From CAZNDN01 sp964571815 (lineage in GTDB: Bacteria; Fibrobacterota; Chitinivibrionia; Chitinivibrionales; WJKA01), in assembly GCA_964571815.1 (NCBI GenBank), contig CAZNDN010000034.1:1-32404 (forward strand): a stretch of DNA of 32,404 nt, written 5' to 3'. The position numbers and the translations under genes were made by a program. Shown here piece after piece: positions 16,261 to 25,122 of the stretch. Below the pieces are notes generated by a model that saw nothing but the letters and a program-made list of their open reading frames with translations, did not search any database and was not told where the DNA came from. How positions within the stretch are numbered: the stretch's first letter is position 1; every line of letters starts with the position of its first letter.

Positions 16261-19200
16261 TCTTCTCCCCCCCCTGGCCCTCCGATTCCGGCCCCGGCTT
16301 CGTTGCCGGTTCCCCGGAATGCATGTCGCGGATCTCTTTCTTGACTTCGTTTATCCGCTTGTCGATTTCTTCCTTTTCTATTCGCATTTTTTGCACTTCG
16401 AGGCGTTGGCGCCTGATCCGGCCCTCGGTCTTTTGAATACGGCGTTGATAGTCCGAGATTGCGTCGAGGACTTCGACCCGGTCCTTGTCCGCCGGCGCGG
16501 AAGCGGTGTCCACCGGGTCCGAAACCGCCGGAGCGCGGGCGGTCGAGTCCGGTTCAGCCTGGCCGTCGGTAATACTTTCAGGGCTCGGGTCTTTCCGGAC
16601 GGTTTTCACGAGGGGAGTGACGGACGACTGGAAATCCAGGGAGGTGTCGAGCATGACCGTCAGGGCCACGGTCAGAGCAGAGGCCGGGGAGGGGCCCGTG
16701 ACGAATTCTGCGGCAAGGACGTTGTCGCCGCCGTGGATCAGTTCGGCGATATTCGTGAGGCTGTCGACCCTCGATTCCGAAGGCTGTCTTGCGGAATCAC
16801 TGAGGGTCGGCATACCGTTGAGAAAGAGTCGATAGGGCCCCGGACAGGCCACATACACCGCTGCGTCAAGCGGTTCGCCGTCGAGGAAGAAATCCTTGCG
16901 GGCCCGGGCAACGGTCGATGTCGTGTCGGGTGAAACAATGGGATCGGCAGGAAATCCCCCGAAGGTAACGGGGGAGGTTGAATGGCGTTGTGCCCGCCGC
17001 CATCCGGCGCGGGGCGGGCTTTCTCCGCACCACTCCGGTACGCTGTCGGACCTGATTACCCACGACGTATCGGTGCCGATCGACACCGTGTGATAGTAGC
17101 TGCTTCCGTACGTCTCCGGACTGAGCCTTGCCAGTCCTTCCATGATCTTGCCGTACCAGCGCCCCCGCTTCGGCCCAGCGCTCTTGAGCAGGTCCAGGGC
17201 ATCTTCGTACGCAAAAATAGCCTTATCCTGCAGTTCAAACACCAGGTCTTCAAGGTTGAATTCAAGGTCCTCCCGTTCGGCGTCGCTCAACCCCTCCGGC
17301 ATCGAATAGTCTTTGCGCAGAATCCTCTCGGCCAGCTTTTCGTTATCGTGACCGATTCGGAAGCACAGCATGCCGAACTTGTTTCCGCATGCCGCGGTGG
17401 CCTGTGAGTCGATGTCGAGGGTATCCAGGCTCCGGTATGCGCGAAGGAAGTAATCACGGGCAGTGATTTTCTGCTCCCGGAGGGTCTCGTTGAGTTGTTT
17501 CAGATACTGAAACAGGTGCAGCGGCTGGGTTTTCACTTCCCCGGGAATCGGCGCCCGGTACATGACCGAGATTGATTTCACCAGGTAGTCCCCGGCCAGC
17601 ACATAGTCTTGCGCAAGACTCTCCCGCGCCCGCGACACCCAGCTACGCTCGGCCCCGAGGGAATCGAATCGACTTGCTACCTGGAGAAGCTTGCGGTAGG
17701 GTTCGAATGCTCTGCGAAGGAGTGTGGAGGCGCTCTGCAGGATATCACGTCGTACGACCGCCGCTTTAATCGGGTCTTTCACCGACTGCCGCTGTTGTAC
17801 CCAGGATTCGGCAAATTCCTCGTAGACCTCTCCCATTCGGTAGCCCGCCTCGAACATCCGCACGCTTCCGTACCGCATCGCTTGCGCGTAGGCCGCGACC
17901 GCATCGTTGAGCAGTTCGCTCTTGCGGCTGCGTGTTTGCTGCAGCGCCGCACCCGAGGTGTCGAACCGGATCGAGGCGCATCGTGCCCGGGCGATTTCGC
18001 CGACCGCGAATGCGGCTTCACCGGCCGCGAAGTTGTTGCCTTCCAGACCTTGTTCCGCCAGTTCCGCGTTGTACTCCATCGCCTCGCGGAATTTGTCGAG
18101 GGCACCCGCCGTGTCTCCGCGGGATGCTTGAAGCATGCCGATGCGGAAGACGGCCTCGACCGCCTCGGGAGTCAGTTCGTAGCGCTTCACGAAGTTGCGG
18201 TATACTTCCGCGGCTTTCTCTTTCATACCCGCTTTATCATAGTACCTGGCCGACCGCAGCAGCAGCGCTTTGACATCGGCCTCACCCGGATACTTCTCGG
18301 AGTAGCGTTCGTGCGCACGTGCCATTTTGTCGAGTTTGCCGAGCTTCTCGTAGCAGAGTCCCACATTGAAGAGGGCATCCTTGGCCTTTTCGGCTTCGGG
18401 GTAGTCGGCAACAATGCGCTCGTAGGCCCGGGCGGCCCGGTTGTAGGTGCCGTGGCTTTCGAATGCCGTTGCCGCATTGAAAAGCGCTTCGGGGGCCAGC
18501 GCCGAATTCGGGTAGGCATCGGCAAGACGCAGGTACGTCCAGCAGGCCTTCGGCAGCCGGTTGAGTTTCTCGAAGGCTTCGGCGGCGTTGAACAGAACGA
18601 CGTCACCGTACTCGCTCTGCGGGAACCGCTCTTCGATGTCGATGAATGCTTCGGCAGCCTGCTCCGTTGCACCCTCATCCAGCAGATTCCTGGCCATAAG
18701 ATAGTGTGATTTCAGCAGGAATGTGTATGCCTCCTGCTGAAGCTCGGTGTTTGATGCGTTGCGTGCCACACGCTCGAATGCTTCGGCCGCCTCGGGCCAC
18801 TTGTCGCGGCCGAACCGGCAGTGGCCGGTAAGCAGGAGGGCCCGATAGAAAAGCGAATCGCGGGGACCCTTTTCGATCACGGGGGCGTATGATTGCAGCG
18901 CCCTGGAGAACAGGCCTCGATTGAAGTACACGGCTCCCTTGTTCAGCAGGATGCGCGAGGCATCCTCTACCTTCGGAAAGAGGGTGAGGTAGTTGTCGCA
19001 GGTGCGGATAAGCGTTGCCGCCGGAGGGTCGAGTGAGTCTTTGACAACCAGGGAGTCGGGGATCTGGAATCGGCGGGCGGCGGCGACGGCGTTGAGTGCG
19101 GCTTGCCGGCGGCGGCTTTCCGGAGGGCTGTCGGCCCGGCTGAAGGCGATGTAGTGATCGCAGGCCTTCCGCGGTCGATTGAGAGTCCGGTCGAAAATGA

Positions 19201-22048
19201 CGGCGAGGTTCCACCGTGCATCAAGGGCTTTCTCGTGCGCGGGATAGGCGTCGACCACCGCCTGATAGCCTTCGGCCGCCCTCTTGAATGAGGTGCTGTC
19301 GCCGTTTCGGCCGCGGCGAAATGCCCGATCGGCCATATACAGACCGATCGAGATAGCCATGGAATCAACGCGTGCGACGAGGCCGGAATCGGTGGTGTCG
19401 CGGGCCGCGCGCCAGGGGCTCCCCGGTCCGTAGCGCTCGATGAACGCCGCGCGTCGCCGGTCCGCGTCGTCCCCACCTCCGGTTTCCCGGCGAACGTTGA
19501 TCAGGCTTGCCTCGGCCTCCGGCGCGGCCGAGCTGTTCGGATATTGCCGGAGCAGGCGCCGGTACGTCTCGATCGCCTCGTCGAAGTCCCGCACTTCTTC
19601 ACGCAGTTCACCGATCCGCTTGAGCACAAGCGCGGCATAATCGACATTACCCACCAGATCAAGAAACCGTACCGCTTCGTCAACCTTGCCTTCCTCATCG
19701 AAGCTGATGGCCAGGTAGTCGATCGCCTCGTCACGCAGCAACGGGTTCACGATTTGCTTCCGGTCCATCTCTCCGGCGTCGAACTCCAGCTTTCCTTCTT
19801 CGACGAGGTACCTGAACACCGCAATCGCTTCGTCGTAGCGGTCTTTCATGTAGTAGCACCAGCCCAGGTTGTACAGGGCCTGGACGAACTGGGGATGATC
19901 CCGGTAGAAGAGCACTTCCCGGAACGCATCTTGCGCCAGGTCGTATCCTTTACCGCCGTGAATTTTAGGGCGCTCGAAGTAGTATCTTCCGATCTTCATC
20001 TTTGCTTCCACAAAGTACTCGCTTCGCGGGTACCGCGCGCACAGCGTCGCGAGGGCGTCGTTGGCCTCATCGAAGCGTTCGATTTTCCGCAGGCCGAGTG
20101 CCTTGTAAAAAAGCGCATCGTCGGCCGGATCCGACTCGGGGTGCTCATCGATTATCCGGTCGTACACCGCGAGCACATCGCCGATATCGTGTTCCGGAAA
20201 CGGAGTTCCGGTGGAGTCCTTGTTGCGGGCCAGGGCTTCTTCGTACCGCCGAAGCTGTTCGTCGAAACGGTCGCTTTCCTGGTCGTAGTGAAGCTCGGCC
20301 AGCCTGAAAAGGATCTGAGGGGCGTACGTGCTCTGGGGATAGAGCCTGAGCATCATGCCGATATGCTCCCGAAGCACGGCTCTCTGGTGCGCGATATCCT
20401 CTTTGATCAGCTCCTTGTCGAGGGTGGGAAAGAGCACGGCCGTTGCGCGGGCGCCCGGCGAGAGCGAGTCGAGATTCACGGCCGTCGAATCCCGTCTCGA
20501 TCGGAGACGCGCGGTTTCCCGGAGCAGTTTCTTCTTGCGCTGGTAGTTGACAAAGGCCCAGTCGATATACTTGACCGGGGCCTGAGCCGCAACGGTCCCC
20601 CTCGTGCGTCGGCCGGGGTCCCGGCACTCCCGGGCAACCAGATCGTATTCGCGCTCAAGAGAGGCCAGCGCCTGCTTGAGGCTGTCGATCCGAGCCCGTT
20701 GTTCCGACCCTCGCGGGCTCTCGGATTGCCCGCACGTATCGCACGTATCCTGGATTTCTTCGATATGCGCTTCCAACGCCCGCATTCGATTGCGCAGCTT
20801 TCCGAGGTAGCGGGTGAAGGCAAGATTCGACGACTCGGTTTCACGCTCCTCGGGCGCCAACAGACCGGTCCGGTGCATAAGGTCCCAGCACTCGTTGCGG
20901 AGCTTGTGGAGGCGCGCGATGCAACGGCGGGCGGTCGACACCAGGGTGTTGTCGCCCCGGGCATCCGCCGCGTATTCCAGGTTGCTCCACGCGGCAACCT
21001 GGTCTTCAATCCGATCGAGTTCGTCGTACACCCTGAAGGTCAGCCGGGCGCTTGCGACCTGCTGTGCCACGGCGTGGTTGAGGCGCCGGGCGTAGTCCCG
21101 GTTTCCCAGCCGGTGGTGCACGGTCTCCAGAATGGAGAGCATGTCGAAATAGTACGGGCTGTCGGGTGAGTTGCGGATTGTCTTTGAGGATATCCGGCGT
21201 GCATCGTCGAGCCGATCCAGCTCCAGCAGACAGCGGGCTTTCCGCACGGAAGCGTATTCGTGGCGCGCGGCCGAGGCGGGTACAAGTTCATAGTAGCGAA
21301 GGGCGGTTTCGGCAGCGCCCTGTTTGAGGTAGATATCGCCGAGCGTGATGGCTGTTTCGGAGCCCAGAGGCGCGGGCGGGGAGACGCGTCGGCGCACGCG
21401 GTCGAGAATCAACAGTGCGTCGTCCCATTCCTCCCGCTTTACCCGGCAGAGGGCCATGAGGAACCGCGCCTGGAGCCGCCGTGAGGATTGCGGGGGGATC
21501 GGCGACAGCATTTCCAGTGCCCGCGCGTAATCTCCTCGGCGAAAATGCAGCTTTCCCATCACGTAGCGTGCCGAATGAACAAGAGGATGCGAGGGATATG
21601 CGCCCAGGAGTGCTTCGAAGTGCCGGAGCGCTTCGGCGGTGTCCCTCCGTTCGTATGCATGCTGGAGAAGGCGGAACAGGCTTGGGGCGGCTTTGTCGCT
21701 GTGGGGAAATCGGTTCGCAACAACGCGATAGTCCCGTGCGGCAAGGGCGTGAAGACCCAGTTGTCGATTGCATTCGGCCAGTGCCAGACAGACCAGATCC
21801 AGGTCCCCGTCGGGAAGATGCAGTTGCCGTATTTTCTCGAGTATTTCGGCCGCCGGCCGATACTCGCCGTCGTGGTAGTACCTCAGCGCCCGCGCCAGAT
21901 CGTGCGGCGCCGAGACCGAAGGGAGCGACAAGGCAAGCGGCTGCTCGTAGAGTGCATCGTCCAGCATCCACTCCACCTCTCCCGGAAGAGAGTCGGGCAG
22001 CGCCGTGGTAATCCACAGCAGGCTCAATAGTGCGGCTATCTGCAACAT
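16247..22048 (-). CDS. Giant secreted TPR protein (1933 residues) with C-terminal jelly-roll and coiled coil
   Basis: Residues 1-17 (MLQIAALLSLLWITTALP) form a likely signal peptide, so the protein acts in the periplasm or envelope. TPR units fill about 45-330, followed by a helical region with CDTCGQ near 437 and long charged helices to about 540. A second, longer TPR array runs from about 565 to 1330, with units such as ALYNLGWCYYMKDRYDEAIAVF and LFNVGLCYEKLGKLDKMARA that resemble BamD/YbgF outer-membrane TPRs. Near 1710-1790 a segment (VYVACPGPYRLFLNGMP, then GGDNVLAAEF) resembles galactose-binding-like jelly-roll domains. A coiled coil (about 1860-1905) and acidic tail end the protein. 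It overlaps the upstream gene by 13 bases. TPR arrays of this size usually scaffold protein complexes; the partner is unknown. Confidence 0.8.
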   Translation of the reverse strand: MLQIAALLSLLWITTALPDSLPGEVEWMLDDALYEQPLALSLPSVSAPHDLARALRYYHDGEYRPAAEILEKIRQLHLPDGDLDLVCLALAECNRQLGLHALAARDYRVVANRFPHSDKAAPSLFRLLQHAYERRDTAEALRHFEALLGAYPSHPLVHSARYVMGKLHFRRGDYARALEMLSPIPPQSSRRLQARFLMALCRVKREEWDDALLILDRVRRRVSPPAPLGSETAITLGDIYLKQGAAETALRYYELVPASAARHEYASVRKARCLLELDRLDDARRISSKTIRNSPDSPYYFDMLSILETVHHRLGNRDYARRLNHAVAQQVASARLTFRVYDELDRIEDQVAAWSNLEYAADARGDNTLVSTARRCIARLHKLRNECWDLMHRTGLLAPEERETESSNLAFTRYLGKLRNRMRALEAHIEEIQDTCDTCGQSESPRGSEQRARIDSLKQALASLEREYDLVARECRDPGRRTRGTVAAQAPVKYIDWAFVNYQRKKKLLRETARLRSRRDSTAVNLDSLSPGARATAVLFPTLDKELIKEDIAHQRAVLREHIGMMLRLYPQSTYAPQILFRLAELHYDQESDRFDEQLRRYEEALARNKDSTGTPFPEHDIGDVLAVYDRIIDEHPESDPADDALFYKALGLRKIERFDEANDALATLCARYPRSEYFVEAKMKIGRYYFERPKIHGGKGYDLAQDAFREVLFYRDHPQFVQALYNLGWCYYMKDRYDEAIAVFRYLVEEGKLEFDAGEMDRKQIVNPLLRDEAIDYLAISFDEEGKVDEAVRFLDLVGNVDYAALVLKRIGELREEVRDFDEAIETYRRLLRQYPNSSAAPEAEASLINVRRETGGGDDADRRRAAFIERYGPGSPWRAARDTTDSGLVARVDSMAISIGLYMADRAFRRGRNGDSTSFKRAAEGYQAVVDAYPAHEKALDARWNLAVIFDRTLNRPRKACDHYIAFSRADSPPESRRRQAALNAVAAARRFQIPDSLVVKDSLDPPAATLIRTCDNYLTLFPKVEDASRILLNKGAVYFNRGLFSRALQSYAPVIEKGPRDSLFYRALLLTGHCRFGRDKWPEAAEAFERVARNASNTELQQEAYTFLLKSHYLMARNLLDEGATEQAAEAFIDIEERFPQSEYGDVVLFNAAEAFEKLNRLPKACWTYLRLADAYPNSALAPEALFNAATAFESHGTYNRAARAYERIVADYPEAEKAKDALFNVGLCYEKLGKLDKMARAHERYSEKYPGEADVKALLLRSARYYDKAGMKEKAAEVYRNFVKRYELTPEAVEAVFRIGMLQASRGDTAGALDKFREAMEYNAELAEQGLEGNNFAAGEAAFAVGEIARARCASIRFDTSGAALQQTRSRKSELLNDAVAAYAQAMRYGSVRMFEAGYRMGEVYEEFAESWVQQRQSVKDPIKAAVVRRDILQSASTLLRRAFEPYRKLLQVASRFDSLGAERSWVSRARESLAQDYVLAGDYLVKSISVMYRAPIPGEVKTQPLHLFQYLKQLNETLREQKITARDYFLRAYRSLDTLDIDSQATAACGNKFGMLCFRIGHDNEKLAERILRKDYSMPEGLSDAEREDLEFNLEDLVFELQDKAIFAYEDALDLLKSAGPKRGRWYGKIMEGLARLSPETYGSSYYHTVSIGTDTSWVIRSDSVPEWCGESPPRAGWRRAQRHSTSPVTFGGFPADPIVSPDTTSTVARARKDFFLDGEPLDAAVYVACPGPYRLFLNGMPTLSDSARQPSESRVDSLTNIAELIHGGDNVLAAEFVTGPSPASALTVALTVMLDTSLDFQSSVTPLVKTVRKDPSPESITDGQAEPDSTARAPAVSDPVDTASAPADKDRVEVLDAISDYQRRIQKTEGRIRRQRLEVQKMRIEKEEIDKRINEVKKEIRDMHSGEPATKPGPESEGQGGEKSEAE

Positions 22049-25000
22049 CTGAACCCGATATCGTCGGCCGACGAAGCGATCGTTCCAGGGGAGGCCGCTT
22101 CGCAGCGGGCGTTGGGGCCGAAGCGGAACGAGCCACCCATCATCAGCGGATAATCCCCTTCCTTGTCGTCAACCCATTCCCAGGCATTACCCACCATGTC
22201 ACGCAATCCGAACGGCTCGCCGCAGGATGAGAATGAACCGGTCTTTCTAAGCTTCTCGCCCGTTGTGGCGCATTTCTCCGGATCGTATTGGTCTCCGTAG
22301 GGATACGTTGCCGGTGCGGTGCCGGCGCACGCGCTCAGCCATTCCCGGCGGGTACAAAGGTGTTTCCCGACTCCTTCGCAGAGCATCCCGGCTTCAACCC
22401 ATGTTACACCGGTCCTGGGTACTTTTCGGGGTACGTTGGGCCATTCGTACCTGTCGATACAGAAGGAGCGCCCGGATTCCCGAGGTATGAAGACCATGCC
22501 GGGAGGGCAGCGCTGCAGCACACGAAGATTTCGTTGCGCGTCGGCAACCCGTCCCTTACCGTCCTTGACTTCCAGCATTGCGGCGTACAGACCTCCCCGT
22601 TGATAGGTGTGGGAGGCCGTGGGGGCGGGCGAAAACGGCGTATCGAATGTTCCGTCGCCTTCGAAATCCCAGCGGAACCGCAGGTCCCCTTTCGGGGTTT
22701 CGGCACCCGAGGTTGCCCGTGCATCGAACCGGGCGACCACCCGGGGAGAGAGGGTTGCCGGCGAGACGCTGAAGCGCGGCGCGGGCGGCAGATCGATACG
22801 GTAGATGAACGTATCGGGTTGGCCGTGATATCCGGAGGCGTCGATCACGAGTGCGATGATCGTGTCGGTGCGGGTGAGGGTAATCGGTTCAATGTGCGGC
22901 TGGGCGTTGACCGAAGGGATGGTGCCGTGTCTCGCACAGACGACGTGCGCACCGCGGTCGAGCGTGGAGAAGCTGATTGAGAGGGGGCGATCGTAGACTC
23001 TGTCGGGCCCCGCGGGTACGTTGGGGACGGCTCGGGGTGTGGACAGGTCGAGAATACGAACCGAACTCCGGTTTCCCGCGAGGTCCTCGGCATACCAGGC
23101 CAGGCGTGTTGTGTCGGTTCTCCTGAGGCGGACGGCGGCCGATGATTGTCGGAACTTGTCACCGGTACTCCGAACCGATTCACTTACCAGGGGACTCGCG
23201 CCGTTGAGGGTGTAGTATATGCTCGCGTTCTCGCTGGATTCGAAGAAGACCGAAACCGAGTCGCCGGGATTTCGCCGGAGCGTGACGTCGGTGCGCGGCG
23301 GCGTCCAATCCGTCATGAATTCGTTGCGATGCACGGGGCTCTGAGCGCCGTCGGAAGTTCTGCAGAAGTATTCGAGCGTATGAACTCCTTCGGAGGTGAT
23401 TTCCAGCGAGTCTTCGTAGAGGGTGTACGCCGTGTCGGGCGGAAAACGCCAGTACACGCGTGAGGGCATATTCGTCACGAAGCCGATACTGAGTCGGCGG
23501 TTGTACATGCCTCCCCCCGGCGTTGCGGAGACCATTGGTCTGCGAAGCTCGTCGAGCGTATACACCTTTCCGCGGTTTCCGGCACTGTCGACGGCGAAGT
23601 AGCGAAGAAGCCCTCCGGTATGCATCCGCAGGGGGTTGCTGTAGACCGGGGAGGCACGGGAGGGGGTGCGGTCTCCTTTCTCGTAGTAGACCGTCGCTTG
23701 TTCATCGGTCCATAGCGTAACCTCGTAGTCGTCGGCGTCGATATCCCGTGAAATTGCGGCTCGCACGGTCGGCGGGCGGGAGTCCAGAACAAATACGGCG
23801 CTGTCGATGCGGCTTGTGTTTGTTGCACGGTCGACGGCCATGAACGTGATCACCGAGCGACCTTCTCTGGAAATCGTGATTGGCTCCGCATAGAGCCGCG
23901 ACCCCGTCGTTGGTTCGCTTCCGTCAAGTGTATAGAAAATCTTCCCGGGCTCGTCGGCGCGCAGCTCCACCGTGACCGGTTCGGTAACGATCCCGCCCGG
24001 TCTCGTGCTTCTTACCGCGGGCGGGATCGTATCGTATCTGAACTCCCGTGTGATCACACCCGAGACATTGCCGGCGCGGTCGACGGCCCGTGCCTTGAGC
24101 AGGCAGCGGATTTTTCGTTTCACCGGCACGGGCTTTTCATATACGGCACTCCGCTCCGTAGGCGGCGACCCGTCGAGCGTGAAGTATATCGTCGAGGGTT
24201 CTCTGGTGCTGAGCTTCAGCGTGTCGAACCCGGTCCCCTCCCGGCGCTTCACGCGGATTCGGGGAGGGAGTGTATCGATAAGAAACTCGGCTTTGATAAT
24301 CTCGGAGGTTGCCCCGCCGGCCGCTCGGGCGTAGAAGCGAACGGTGGTATGTCCGTAGGGGAGCCGAAGCGGTTTCTCGGCCCGTTCGAACCAGTCGGAG
24401 GGGGCCAGGGGATCCAATGAATAGAAAACGTCGGCCGCCGGCGACGTTTCGAACGCAACGGTCCGCGAGGTATCGCCGAAAGCTCCGCCGTTGGGCACCG
24501 CCCACACGCTGACGCGGGTCGTGTCAACCACGAATCGGACTTTTTCGCCGAACGTCCGGTTGCCGGCACTGTCCACGGCGGAGAACACGCCGGTCAACGA
24601 GTCTCGCACCACGAGACTGTCGTGGGGCAGGGCTTTACCCGGGCTCTCCTTCGATGTTGGATGAAAGAAGTACCCGCAGGGTTCGTTGGATTTCAGACGC
24701 ACGGTAACGGGCCGGCGGAAGAAACCGTCGGCGGGGGAGACTACCAGTTGCGGCTTGCGCGTGTCCAGTACGTAGGTCACCGAATCGAGCTCGGTACTAT
24801 TCCCGAAGTCGTCTTCGGCACGATAGTAGATGGTGACCGCACCTTCGGTGGTAATTGAAATGGGGCGGCGGTAGGTTGTAAGCCGGGAGCGCGTGTCGAT
24901 TCCGACCAGGATCCGTGCAACTTCGTCGGCACCGAACGTGACATGAAACACCCTGTTGTGTCGACTTCGTTCGGGAGTCACCGTCACGCGCGGGGGGATC

Positions 25001-25122
25001 GTGTCCAGCCAGGTCGGGACCGAATCTCCGGCCCGGGCCTGCCCGGGTCCCCACACGGCAAGGGCCGCCGGTAACAGCAGCGCCCTCGGCAATGGTGCAT
25101 GACGGCGGCGGGCCTGCCTCAT
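22036..25122 (-). CDS. Secreted protein with chitobiase-C-like repeats, PKD domain and SUMF1-type fold
   Basis: 1028 residues. An N-terminal signal peptide (about 1-31, ALLLPAALAVWGPGQARA) is followed by about nine Ig-like modules up to residue 790. Several carry the chitobiase/beta-hexosaminidase C-terminal pattern: IYFTLDGSPPTERSAVY, IFYTLDGSEPTTGSRLY and IYYTLNGASPLVS, each followed by AVDRAGN-like endings. A PKD domain is at about 811-865 (FRWDFEGDGTFD...YAAMLEVKDGKG). The C-terminus (about 872-1028) is an FGE/SUMF1 C-type-lectin-like fold: MVFIPRESGRSFCIDRYEWP, LCTRREWLSACAG, DMVGNAWEWV and IGFRCC. The two catalytic cysteines of formylglycine-generating enzymes appear replaced by Gly, so this domain probably binds rather than modifies. 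The ATG overlaps the upstream stop as ATGA. An adhesin or envelope-binding role is inference. Confidence 0.8.
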   Translation of the reverse strand: MRQARRRHAPLPRALLLPAALAVWGPGQARAGDSVPTWLDTIPPRVTVTPERSRHNRVFHVTFGADEVARILVGIDTRSRLTTYRRPISITTEGAVTIYYRAEDDFGNSTELDSVTYVLDTRKPQLVVSPADGFFRRPVTVRLKSNEPCGYFFHPTSKESPGKALPHDSLVVRDSLTGVFSAVDSAGNRTFGEKVRFVVDTTRVSVWAVPNGGAFGDTSRTVAFETSPAADVFYSLDPLAPSDWFERAEKPLRLPYGHTTVRFYARAAGGATSEIIKAEFLIDTLPPRIRVKRREGTGFDTLKLSTREPSTIYFTLDGSPPTERSAVYEKPVPVKRKIRCLLKARAVDRAGNVSGVITREFRYDTIPPAVRSTRPGGIVTEPVTVELRADEPGKIFYTLDGSEPTTGSRLYAEPITISREGRSVITFMAVDRATNTSRIDSAVFVLDSRPPTVRAAISRDIDADDYEVTLWTDEQATVYYEKGDRTPSRASPVYSNPLRMHTGGLLRYFAVDSAGNRGKVYTLDELRRPMVSATPGGGMYNRRLSIGFVTNMPSRVYWRFPPDTAYTLYEDSLEITSEGVHTLEYFCRTSDGAQSPVHRNEFMTDWTPPRTDVTLRRNPGDSVSVFFESSENASIYYTLNGASPLVSESVRSTGDKFRQSSAAVRLRRTDTTRLAWYAEDLAGNRSSVRILDLSTPRAVPNVPAGPDRVYDRPLSISFSTLDRGAHVVCARHGTIPSVNAQPHIEPITLTRTDTIIALVIDASGYHGQPDTFIYRIDLPPAPRFSVSPATLSPRVVARFDARATSGAETPKGDLRFRWDFEGDGTFDTPFSPAPTASHTYQRGGLYAAMLEVKDGKGRVADAQRNLRVLQRCPPGMVFIPRESGRSFCIDRYEWPNVPRKVPRTGVTWVEAGMLCEGVGKHLCTRREWLSACAGTAPATYPYGDQYDPEKCATTGEKLRKTGSFSSCGEPFGLRDMVGNAWEWVDDKEGDYPLMMGGSFRFGPNARCEAASPGTIASSADDIGFRCCR

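Noticed and set aside
19544..21169. Plus-strand frame of 541 codons opposite the giant TPR gene
   Set aside because: Shadow of the TPR gene; all TPR features are on the minus strand.
22036..22600. Active formylglycine-generating enzyme
   Set aside because: The positions of both catalytic cysteines are glycine in the alignment by eye.
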